DNA of 47,848 nt from contig NZ_CAJKOX010000035.1 in NCBI RefSeq assembly GCF_905201705.1, positions 1 through 47,848 on the forward strand, given 5' to 3'. The notes under the pieces are model-generated. The model did not search any database. It was not told the DNA's origin and saw only the letters and a program-made list of their open reading frames with translations. The stretch is from an uncultured Marvinbryantia sp. Lineage in GTDB: Bacteria > Bacillota > Clostridia > Lachnospirales > Lachnospiraceae. The number at the start of each line of letters is the position of its first letter. Position 1 is the first letter of the stretch. This document shows, in pieces, positions 1 through 7,581 of this stretch. A program made the translations under genes and the position numbers.

Positions 1-55
1 CTTTTTATCAACCACCTTTCTTGGAATTCCCTATATTTGAATTATACAGGAAGCT

Positions 56-685
56 TCATTCATGTCGTATAAGAATTCTCTTCGTGTCCTTATATTTTTT
101 ACGCAATGACGGAATATCTATATCTGTATTTAGAATTTCACGCACAACACCCCACAGGCCATCTTTTGCATCTGGGAAGCTATCCATATACTGCACGAAC
201 GGAATCTCCATCACGAACTTTGCTTCATCTTCAATGCCTCTACCCGAAACACCATAATCCAGTACAGGCGGCAATCCAGTTTTTATATCTTTTCCAAAAA
301 TAATTACTCCAGATGCCGGTGCTCCTCCCAACAAAGTCACGCTAATAGCAAGATCTAAAATCATTCCATCAATCGTGACCCATGAATGATCAAAATACAG
401 TCCTTGCCCTAATACTTCTCCTATACAAAGTGTTGGCTTATACCCCATTTCATTTAAGCTTACATAAAGCGCTGCACAAGTAGCGTGGCAAGCACCCCAC
501 CATTGCTTTCGTTCCATATACTGATATGTATTTGCAAGCACATTTCCAATATCTTCTCTATAGCCATTCTCTTTAACTGCGTACCTTATTCGCTCCGGAA
601 CGCTCATTGTGTCCTTTTGCAAACAACACTTCTTATATTTCTTTCCGCTTCCACAAGGAAACGGATCATTTCTACCAATTTTCAT
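56..685 (-). CDS. SEC-C motif protein with transglutaminase-like body
   Basis: The first 25 residues carry a SEC-C-type zinc motif (PFPCGSGKKYKKCC). SEC-C motifs usually read CPC at the front, and here the first Cys is Phe, so one metal ligand appears lost. The rest (about residues 55-150) has a Cys in CHATCAALY, a His in FDHSWVTID and a following Asp, the order expected of a transglutaminase or papain-like catalytic triad. That is my inference from spacing, not a confident family match. The ATG at 685 follows an AGAGGG ribosome site. At 209 residues it looks complete. It stands alone on the minus strand beside an IS66 remnant. A catalytic or peptide-processing role is possible but unproven; SEC-C proteins often serve as accessory or adaptor proteins. 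Confidence 0.7.
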   Translation of the reverse strand: MKIGRNDPFPCGSGKKYKKCCLQKDTMSVPERIRYAVKENGYREDIGNVLANTYQYMERKQWWGACHATCAALYVSLNEMGYKPTLCIGEVLGQGLYFDHSWVTIDGMILDLAISVTLLGGAPASGVIIFGKDIKTGLPPVLDYGVSGRGIEDEAKFVMEIPFVQYMDSFPDAKDGLWGVVREILNTDIDIPSLRKKYKDTKRILIRHE

Positions 686-738
686 GATGCACCCTCTTTC
701 TATTCCTCGTCATTGTAAATTATTAATTTTATTGGTGC

Positions 739-1180
739 TTATCGCACCTCATAGAGTTTGAATAAAATCCTCCAAAAGCCTTTCCATACCGGCTTTCCCA
801 TTTCTTCGCGTTTCTGTTTCCTTTCTTCCGAGGAAAGGTCTTTGAGTTTCCTCTCAATAAAGAAGAGGCGGTTGAAGTAGGCAAGGCCGACTTCCGCCGG
901 AATCCATTGGGGAATTGGGAAATCTCCCTTCCTTTGGCAGAACCGGCTCCGGAATCGCTTCCTCCGAAAGGATATCCAGCAGCTTTATTTTTTGCCATTC
1001 TTTTGGAAGCGCCTTATAAAATTTCCGACGGCAGTGCACCTGGCAGCATACCAGGACCACACCCTCTACTTTATTGTAACCCTGGTACCCATCGCACTGG
1101 AGCAGTCCGTGGAACCCCTTCAGGGCTTCCGTGGAGTGAAATTCATCAAGGAACATTACACAGGATTGATTGACGTAGAA
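739..1180 (-). pseudogene. IS66-family transposase C-terminal remnant
   Basis: The minus strand encodes LLQCDGYQGYNKVEG and then CQVHCRRKFYKALP, the DGYxGY and HxRRKF blocks of IS66 transposases. A frame change near 905-920 is followed by AEVGLAYFNRLFFIERKL and LSSEERKQKREEMGKPV, the usual C-terminal helices of the same family, ending at a TAA at 739. The N-terminal half and terminal repeats are missing, so this is debris. A different IS66 fragment (tnpB) lies near 15.4 kb. Confidence 0.8.
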
Positions 1181-1296
1181 ACCGTTACAGCAGAAAATCG
1201 TGTTCTTCTCCCATGCAAAAAAGCTGTATTCTAAAAAGGGGTGTGTTCAGCTAACAAACACCTCTTATTTGGCGTAGACAGAATCAAGACGGTGTG

Positions 1297-1350
1297 TTAT
1301 TCATCGGTTACGGGACAAGGGCTGCACAGTGTGTTTTGGCTGTATGGCAT
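1297..1350 (-). CDS. Possible 17-residue peptide ORF
   Basis: A very short frame (MPYSQNTLCSPCPVTDE) follows a strong GGGAGGTGAATCAA ribosome site. It lies in the gap between the IS66 remnant and the fic downstream boxes. Only the ribosome site supports it. It may be the start of a deleted gene or a chance ORF. I do not recognise the peptide. Confidence 0.2.
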   Translation of the reverse strand: MPYSQNTLCSPCPVTDE

Positions 1351-1414
1351 TTGATTCACCTCCCATTGTGTATGAAAAAAGGCACCTACTCTTTTGATAA
1401 ATATCCCTTCTTTT

Positions 1415-1460
1415 CGTCCAAATCGCATTAAAATTGGACGATTCCATTTCTAGTTGGACG
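1415..1460. promoter_or_regulatory. Triple TGGACG box downstream of fic
   Basis: Three copies of a hexamer, CGTCCA at 1415, TGGACG at 1435 and TGGACG at 1455, are spaced exactly 20 bases apart. The same one-inverted, two-direct arrangement sits at the fic promoter (2596, 2617, 2637). Here no good -10 box accompanies it, so it may be a second operator or a decayed copy of the promoter region. Confidence 0.55.
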
Positions 1461-1470
1461 AAAAATTTTA

Positions 1471-2577
1471 CTACTCATTAAATGCATCTCTCCGCACATA
1501 ATAAGTGCTTCTTCCACTTCCACATTTGACAATTACATTTTCTTCCGTCAATTTTTTTAGGGCATTCAGAATTGCAGAACGTCCAGCCCCTGGACAAGCG
1601 GCAATCACTTCCACCCCGGTAAATTTTCCAATCTTTCCTTCCACATATGCCCTCACCATATCATAGGACCGGCTTTTCGTTCCGCCAGCGTTCATAATAC
1701 CGACACGCTCTTCAAATTCTGTATAGCACGCCAGAATAACTTTCAGCATATACTTAATAAATGGTGTCGGGTCATTTTGTTCCTCATGCCACCCATAATC
1801 TGCTCCTTCAAGCACATCATAGTAAACATCCTTCGTCTTTTCGATCTGCTTTTCGATACTGATATATTTTCCAACTTCATACCCATTTTGATAAAGCAGA
1901 AGCAAAGTAAGCAATCGGCTCATGCGGCCATTCCCATCATTGAATGGGTGGATACACAGAAAATCACAAATAAATACAGGAATCAATATCAACGGATCGA
2001 CAGCCTCAAGCGAAAGCGCTCGTTCATAACTGGAGCAAATAGCTTCTATTGCTGCTTCTGTTTCGTACGGCGGAACCGGAGTGAAACGAGTAACCTGTGT
2101 TCCATCCGCTTTTGTCTCATTGATATAATTCTGAACATTCTTAAAATGCCCGCCATACGACATTCCAGCCCGTTTTAACAAATCCCTGTGCAGTTGAAGA
2201 ATATACGATGGCTTTATGGCAATGAAATCATGGCTTTCATGGATTGTGTTTAATACATCGCTGTAACCCATAATTTCACTTTCATCCCGGTTCCTTGGAG
2301 TGGTTTTTTCTGTCATCAACTGTTTTATTCTTGTACTGGTAGTAACAATCCCTTCAATTTTGTTCGATGACTCTGTGCTCTGTATCCTGGCAATTTCAAT
2401 AAGACGCTCCAGTTCAACAGTTTTTTGCCTTACATATAAGTCCTGCCTGCCCTTACATTCATGAATCTTAGCGATATAGGAAACAGTCTCCGTATCCCAC
2501 ATCCTCTCTGATAACTTTGTATAGTCAAAATTTCTCATTTTACACCCAGACTGAATTTGCTCCAACCATTTTTTCAT
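1471..2577 (-). CDS. Fic-family AMP-transferase with winged-helix C terminus
   Basis: Fic proteins transfer AMP or another nucleotide fragment to target proteins. The catalytic motif HPFNDGNGRMSR lies around residues 209-220, complete with the His and the GNGR anion-binding loop. An N-terminal inhibitory helix motif of the (S/T)xxxE(G/N) type (SNKIEG, about residue 70) marks an intramolecularly inhibited Fic, so it can be switched off by its own helix. The last ~80 residues look like a winged helix suited to DNA binding. The 368-residue length is typical for Fic-HTH proteins. The promoter has operator-like boxes, consistent with autoregulation. It is transcribed on its own. A toxin or regulatory role is inferred from the family; the target is unknown. 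Confidence 0.9.
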   Translation of the reverse strand: MKKWLEQIQSGCKMRNFDYTKLSERMWDTETVSYIAKIHECKGRQDLYVRQKTVELERLIEIARIQSTESSNKIEGIVTTSTRIKQLMTEKTTPRNRDESEIMGYSDVLNTIHESHDFIAIKPSYILQLHRDLLKRAGMSYGGHFKNVQNYINETKADGTQVTRFTPVPPYETEAAIEAICSSYERALSLEAVDPLILIPVFICDFLCIHPFNDGNGRMSRLLTLLLLYQNGYEVGKYISIEKQIEKTKDVYYDVLEGADYGWHEEQNDPTPFIKYMLKVILACYTEFEERVGIMNAGGTKSRSYDMVRAYVEGKIGKFTGVEVIAACPGAGRSAILNALKKLTEENVIVKCGSGRSTYYVRRDAFNE

Positions 2578-2595
2578 CCAGTCTTACTATCCTTT

Positions 2596-2642
2596 CGTCC
2601 ATATTATACCCTGATCTGGACGTTTTATCAAGAAGTTGGACG
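2596..2642 (-). promoter_or_regulatory. fic promoter with three TGGACG-type operator boxes
   Basis: On the minus strand a -35 TTGATA (2626-2631) and a -10 TATAAT (2603-2608) are separated by 17 bases. CGTCCA/TGGACG boxes at 2637-2642, 2617-2622 and 2596-2601 lie just upstream of the -35, inside the spacer and just past the -10. The 20-21 base phasing puts them on one face of the helix. Repressor binding there would block RNA polymerase. The likely repressor is the winged-helix end of Fic itself. Confidence 0.75.
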
Positions 2643-2682
2643 ATAATCCTCTTTTTCCTTTGGAACCGCACGTTTTGAGATT

Positions 2683-5652
2683 TTATTCATTAAATGTAAT
2701 TTCCATCAGTTCCGCCGCAATGTCCTTACTCACCACTCTCATCAGATTATCCTCTGCATTTTCTTTCCCCAATAAATTCATGCTTCCATACCATACAATC
2801 TCATTATCTATGACAGCATAATGCTCACAGAAATCTTCTTTTTGCTCCACATAAATCCCCGCCATACGCATTTCTTCATGAAGCTGCATCCAATAATCCA
2901 CCTTACCATAGCCATATACATCTGGCGACCAGGTAACAACCGTAATCCTTACTCCCATCGTCTGACGTTCCCGCAGAAGCTTAATGAGCGTATTTATTTT
3001 TGTACCGCTGATAGCCGGGCTGGATATGACAACACTGCGTACAGCACTAAGTAAATCTTTCTCATAGCTCTCTTTATAATTTTCAAAGTCATAAATGGCA
3101 TTCATCGGTTGTACTCCGGCGTTTGCTTCCGCCGCGACTGCGTAGCCCATCTGCTTATACGCCCGCAGACGTTTCGCATACATATCGTCAAACATCGGAA
3201 TATGACTGTCTACATAATCATAAACAATCACGTTTTTCTTTCCTTCATAATCACGGTTAAGCCTCCCCGCATACTGTTCCACTACGCTGCGGAAAGATAT
3301 GGGAGTCGCCATGATCAAAGTGTCCAGACGGGGATAATCAAATCCTTCGCCAATCAAACTCCCTGTGGCTATCAGAATCAGTGTTTCGTCATCCGGAACC
3401 TGCTGCATCTGCAACCGGATTTGCCGATGTTCCCTTTTCGAATTATTTCCGGTCATCAGAAACACATGGTCTGCATACGTCTGAAGCCTCTCATACATTT
3501 TTAACGCGTGATCTTTGTACCGAGACAATACCACCGGCGTCCTTCTGGTCTGTACGCATTTTCGGATATCATCTATTATCTGCTGATCCCTCGCATCATT
3601 ATTTCGAATCAGCTCATATGCTTCGTTCGGATGCATTTTCTCCTTTTGCCCTCTCGGCGCCACCGCTTTTGTAAATCTCGGAAACACGAGATGCGCTATC
3701 CCCTGTGCTTCGGCTTTATCCTTTGCCGTATAGCGATATCTGATCGGTCCAAGCAGCATATAAGTAATCTTTTCCAGCCCGTCGCCGCGCATCGGCGTGG
3801 CAGTCACGCCATACACATAACGGGCATTTACCTGATTCAGGATATTCGCCATCGTATTAGAAGCCGCATGATGACATTCATCCACCAGCACCATTCCATA
3901 ATCATTGAGCTTTTCATGGAACTCTCCCTTTTTGCAAAGCGAACCCACCATAGCAATATCAATCATTCCAGTCATGGAATCATGCGCTCCCTGGAGCTTT
4001 CCTATAATACTTTTTCTTCTCCTGGTTCTTCCTGTTTTTGTCTGATACTCTGGCGGCTCTTCCTGTATTTCCAGGAAACGATTCAGTGCCTCTTCCCATT
4101 GTTCAATCAGCGACGAAGATTCCAGCAGAATAAGTGTATTTACTTTTCTCTCCGCAATTATGGCGCTGCATACAACCGTTTTTCCAAATGCTGTAGCTGC
4201 GTTTAGTATCCCGGTATCGTACCGCAGCATTTCTTTTAGCGCCGTTTTCTGTTCCGGACGGAGCTGCCCGGTAAACTCAGCTTTTATCCTTCTTCCCGGC
4301 TGTCTTTCATCCGCAATCTCATACATGATTCCTGCTTCCCGGCACTGTCTGGTCAATTCATCATACAATCCTCTCGGTATTTCTATATAACCACTCAGAT
4401 GCTCTTTCCCCATATAAATCCATCGTGCATTATCATAGTTTGAAAGCCCCATCGCCTTGTTTTTATAAAAAACCGGATTACTCACAGCGGCCATCCTCCG
4501 TATCTGATTCTGAACTGCCGGTTGTACATTCATCGTATCCACATAAATTCCGTCCGATAGCGTAAGGCTTAGTTTCCCATCTACGCCTGATTTCAGAAGC
4601 CCCGCCCTGTTTTTCCACGGTTTTTCCCGTGTTTCTGCATTATCTTCGCTGCTTTCAACATAAAAAATACTGGTTGAGGTCCACTCCTGAATCTTAGTTT
4701 CCATAAATTCAGCAGAAATCCTTGGCTTACTCCACAGCACATTCCACTGATCCGGGTATGCATTCCAATTCTTGTCCACAAAAGCACTGTTTCCTGACAA
4801 CAGCGCTCTCCCCTGAAGGGGCAGTGCAATCAGATTTCCCAGGCCGCCTTCCGGCAGGCTGTCCTGCGCCGGGAGCATACGGTCATAATATTGAAATGAT
4901 TTCAGGTTTACGGTTTCCGCTCCTTTTTCCAGCAGAGCATTCCCGAATCTTCTGGCTGTCGATGCGGGAACTGCTCCGTCGAAAAAAATCCATACATGAG
5001 CACCTCTTCCGGAACGCGAACGTTCCACGAGAGGATCGATCCCACTCAATTCACAGATCAGACGCATCGCTTCTACTTCTTCCCTCCATGTCTCGCCTTT
5101 ATTGGCAAAATCATTTTTTTCTGCTTCTTTTTCATGATTATCAAAATCAAACACCAAAAAGCGGCAGGTTCCGTTCGGAAGCAATGGGTAGACACCTATC
5201 ACATCATTTCCGTAAGGATCTGCCCCTTCCAGATGGCTCTTAATCTGCCCGATTTTTAATTTCGTCCAGTCTCTGTCCGGACAATCTATACAACGTATCT
5301 TCTTCCCATACTTCCTTGGGCAACACTCTTTCCAGAAACGATTGCACTGTGGGAAATACCCGACTTCTCCCGTAGATTTCTTTACGGTACGCTTACTGTA
5401 CACATCCTGTCGCCCCCAGAACCTCCCATAAAATTTATTAGCCATTTCGTCTGTAATACAAGGCGGATGCATAATTCTCCCGCCCTGATTTTCTTCCCGC
5501 AATTCTGTTCCATCCGGATGCTGATATTTTCTCAGCTCATCTGCATAAGAAATACCTGACCGCTCCAGAATCTCCTTTAGCGCCTGATTTTCCAACTGAA
5601 GATCATTCATACGTTTTTGCAATAAAGTTATATTCTCCAGTGCATCCCGCAC
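2683..5652 (-). CDS. TOTE-type primase / SF2 helicase / PLD-like protein
   Basis: Domains in order: a short N-terminal coiled coil; a Cys cluster (about residues 110-135); an archaeo-eukaryotic primase domain with FDFDNHE near 169 (metal ligands) and SGRGAHVWIFF near 217; an SF2 helicase with Walker A ATAFGKT near 487, DECHH near 590 and motif VI QYAGRLNRD near 794; and a C-terminal phospholipase-D-like domain with HYAVID near 940. The HKD signature normally reads HxK; here the Lys is Ala, so nuclease activity of this domain is doubtful. The start is a GTG at 5652 behind AGGGAGGTGA, 17 codons inside the longest frame, whose ATG has no ribosome site. The architecture matches the primase-helicase of TOTE conflict systems, thought to act against invading DNA. 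It lies between fic and the McrBC unit and is separated from the latter by a terminator. Confidence 0.85.
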   Translation of the reverse strand: MRDALENITLLQKRMNDLQLENQALKEILERSGISYADELRKYQHPDGTELREENQGGRIMHPPCITDEMANKFYGRFWGRQDVYSKRTVKKSTGEVGYFPQCNRFWKECCPRKYGKKIRCIDCPDRDWTKLKIGQIKSHLEGADPYGNDVIGVYPLLPNGTCRFLVFDFDNHEKEAEKNDFANKGETWREEVEAMRLICELSGIDPLVERSRSGRGAHVWIFFDGAVPASTARRFGNALLEKGAETVNLKSFQYYDRMLPAQDSLPEGGLGNLIALPLQGRALLSGNSAFVDKNWNAYPDQWNVLWSKPRISAEFMETKIQEWTSTSIFYVESSEDNAETREKPWKNRAGLLKSGVDGKLSLTLSDGIYVDTMNVQPAVQNQIRRMAAVSNPVFYKNKAMGLSNYDNARWIYMGKEHLSGYIEIPRGLYDELTRQCREAGIMYEIADERQPGRRIKAEFTGQLRPEQKTALKEMLRYDTGILNAATAFGKTVVCSAIIAERKVNTLILLESSSLIEQWEEALNRFLEIQEEPPEYQTKTGRTRRRKSIIGKLQGAHDSMTGMIDIAMVGSLCKKGEFHEKLNDYGMVLVDECHHAASNTMANILNQVNARYVYGVTATPMRGDGLEKITYMLLGPIRYRYTAKDKAEAQGIAHLVFPRFTKAVAPRGQKEKMHPNEAYELIRNNDARDQQIIDDIRKCVQTRRTPVVLSRYKDHALKMYERLQTYADHVFLMTGNNSKREHRQIRLQMQQVPDDETLILIATGSLIGEGFDYPRLDTLIMATPISFRSVVEQYAGRLNRDYEGKKNVIVYDYVDSHIPMFDDMYAKRLRAYKQMGYAVAAEANAGVQPMNAIYDFENYKESYEKDLLSAVRSVVISSPAISGTKINTLIKLLRERQTMGVRITVVTWSPDVYGYGKVDYWMQLHEEMRMAGIYVEQKEDFCEHYAVIDNEIVWYGSMNLLGKENAEDNLMRVVSKDIAAELMEITFNE

Positions 5653-5760
5653 AAATTTCACCTCCCTGTTTTTCGCAGATAATTTATCACTGTGTTTTAC
5701 CATAGGATATCATAAATCCGAGGCAAATGCACCCTATCGTTTTTTTGAGATTTGTGTCCG

Positions 5761-5786
5761 AAAATGCGGTCATATAACCGCATTTT
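5761..5786. terminator. Symmetrical hairpin terminator
   Basis: A perfect 10-base-pair stem (5761-5770 with 5777-5786) with a six-base loop has A/T ends on both sides. It sits 12 bases past the end of the third mcr-operon gene and upstream of the TOTE gene. It probably ends the McrBC transcript. Confidence 0.75.
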
Positions 5787-5797
5787 TGTCAGATTAC

Positions 5798-6532
5798 TTA
5801 TTTCGGTATCCGGCACATGCCTGTCTTTCCCCAAATACCCTGCTCCATAATTTTAAATGCCGCTGCTATCTTTTTTTGATGTTCTGCTAAAGCTGGTACA
5901 GCGAGATAATCCCTAACAGAACATTTCGGAAAAGTGATCTTCAGTATATCCGTCTTCGGTACACCCGTGGCCTTTTGAAGCTTGCTGCAGATCTCATGGA
6001 AATACTGTATTTCCTGCTTCCTGCTCCGGTGATTGTAAATCAGTACACTCTGTCCCTGCTGAACATAGTCCCTAACCTCTTCGTAAAATGTATATTTGAT
6101 ACTCTTTGCAGATTCCTTTCCAATAGACTTTACCAGCATTCCGTTATCCGGATCTACAAACACAATGTCAACGCCTTTTAATTTTTCTAAAGCCCGTTTA
6201 TGCCATTCGTCACGCCCGGCAGCGGTCACCGGATCATTATAGTATCTTGCATTCAAGACAAAATCCCCTCTTTCCACTGCGTTAATGGAACGGTCATCGG
6301 ACTTCGCAATCTTTGTAAGGCTTTCTGCCAGTGTTTCATCACATGTCCATAGCCTAATTGGAATAAGATATTTCCCATCTTCCTGCTTGAAGGTACCATC
6401 AGGTTTCTTTTCAATGTCCATTGGCTTGACGTGATACCAGTTCACGCCCACAGACAAATCTTGTGCCTGTAATGTCTTAAGCAGCCCTATCTTTCCAAAG
6501 TCGCCGATATCGCCAGCATATCTGTCCTGCAT
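5798..6532 (-). CDS. Unrecognised third gene of the mcrBC operon
   Basis: A 244-residue soluble protein opens with RYAGDIGDFGKIGLLKTL, and its middle holds VDIVFVDPDNGM. I do not recognise a named family. The glycine-rich opening and the DPDNG turn after a hydrophobic strand resemble a Rossmann-fold methyltransferase such as RlmJ, or the TcmP group, but this is only an analogy. The start lies 8 bases past the mcrC stop and a strong hairpin follows, so it is co-transcribed with mcrB and mcrC. It may modify, protect or modulate the restriction complex. It looks intact. Confidence 0.6.
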   Translation of the reverse strand: MQDRYAGDIGDFGKIGLLKTLQAQDLSVGVNWYHVKPMDIEKKPDGTFKQEDGKYLIPIRLWTCDETLAESLTKIAKSDDRSINAVERGDFVLNARYYNDPVTAAGRDEWHKRALEKLKGVDIVFVDPDNGMLVKSIGKESAKSIKYTFYEEVRDYVQQGQSVLIYNHRSRKQEIQYFHEICSKLQKATGVPKTDILKITFPKCSVRDYLAVPALAEHQKKIAAAFKIMEQGIWGKTGMCRIPK

Positions 6533-6540
6533 ATCATCAC

Positions 6541-7581
6541 CTATTTTGCTCCTCCAAAGTACTTCTCTGCGATTTCATCCAGCTGGCTCTTGATTATATC
6601 AAAATCACCATCCAGATTTAGCGTTTTAACTTCGATCTGATTCCCGCTCATCCGATATTCCTTCTCCGGATAGATTTCCTCGTCAGTTCTGGCATAAAGG
6701 AGCATACCTGCCACCTTGTGCGGTTGCTCAGACAGTTCCGCTTCCTTGTTCTTTACATAAGTAAATATCTGATACAGATTCCCAGAATGAAGCGTATTTT
6801 TATCATAATGACGCTGTGTTGTATGCGCGTAATACTTCGCGTCAATAATCAGGGTCTTCTCATCCTTTGTCAGCATTATATCGGTCTGCATTACCGGAAG
6901 CATCTCACCGAAATCATCATCCAACTGCCACGGTATCTGTGATGCATTAGCAGTCAGCTCCGGATGCTCTTTACGGAAATATTCCAGAATGAATTTCTCA
7001 TACAGGCGATGCATTCTCTGTTCATCAAGAAAATCCATCATCTTCGTTGTGCCATTTGACTGCGTCTGCAACAAGCCTTTAAATACCAGATAACATATAG
7101 AAATCAGCATCCTGTATGTCTGATTATTTCTGTTATACTGAATATTCCAATTTACAGAATACAGATCAATGACATCCACATCTTCAAAGAAAACCATCAG
7201 CTTTCTCAGTTCCTTTTTCCTGGATCTGGAGATATCCCCTCTGAGCAAAAGAAGGACTGTGGATTTGATGATTCTGTTCATTACAGAATTGACGGAAAAA
7301 TCATCATACGAACAGATCATCTGCCTACTCAGGAATGTTTGTGTCTTTATAGATTCAGAAATAGCCAGCTTTCCACGAAGCGATGATAAAGCCTCTGTCT
7401 TTGGAATATACTCCCTCCCAAGGCCGCGCTTAATCTGAGTACTGATTCCTCTTGCCAGGATTGCAGCACACAATTCGGCGGTATTATCAAATTCCTCTGT
7501 TGCTATATTCTTATACCCCTGCTCATTCAGAACCTGAAAAGCATAGGCAAGCATATAGTATATGTTCTGAATTCTTATCAC
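6541..7581 (-). CDS. mcrC: McrC-type 5-methylcytosine restriction subunit
   Basis: McrC is the nuclease subunit of the GTP-driven McrBC complex, which cuts DNA carrying modified cytosines. The N terminus (IRIQNIYYMLAYAF) is typical of the family. The PD-(D/E)xK core is visible as TDIMLTKDEKTLIIDAKYY around residues 228-247. Length (346) is normal. The GTG start overlaps the mcrB stop (GTGA), so the two are translationally coupled. It needs McrB for activity. Confidence 0.92.
   Translation of the reverse strand: MIRIQNIYYMLAYAFQVLNEQGYKNIATEEFDNTAELCAAILARGISTQIKRGLGREYIPKTEALSSLRGKLAISESIKTQTFLSRQMICSYDDFSVNSVMNRIIKSTVLLLLRGDISRSRKKELRKLMVFFEDVDVIDLYSVNWNIQYNRNNQTYRMLISICYLVFKGLLQTQSNGTTKMMDFLDEQRMHRLYEKFILEYFRKEHPELTANASQIPWQLDDDFGEMLPVMQTDIMLTKDEKTLIIDAKYYAHTTQRHYDKNTLHSGNLYQIFTYVKNKEAELSEQPHKVAGMLLYARTDEEIYPEKEYRMSGNQIEVKTLNLDGDFDIIKSQLDEIAEKYFGGAK

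Noticed and set aside
3508..4206. Long plus-strand open frame of 232 codons
   Set aside because: It lies opposite the TOTE helicase, has no ribosome site or recognisable domain, and is a shadow of the minus-strand gene. The same applies to other long plus-strand frames over 4.7-5.2, 8.2-8.8, 31.1-31.8 and 36.3-36.7 kb.
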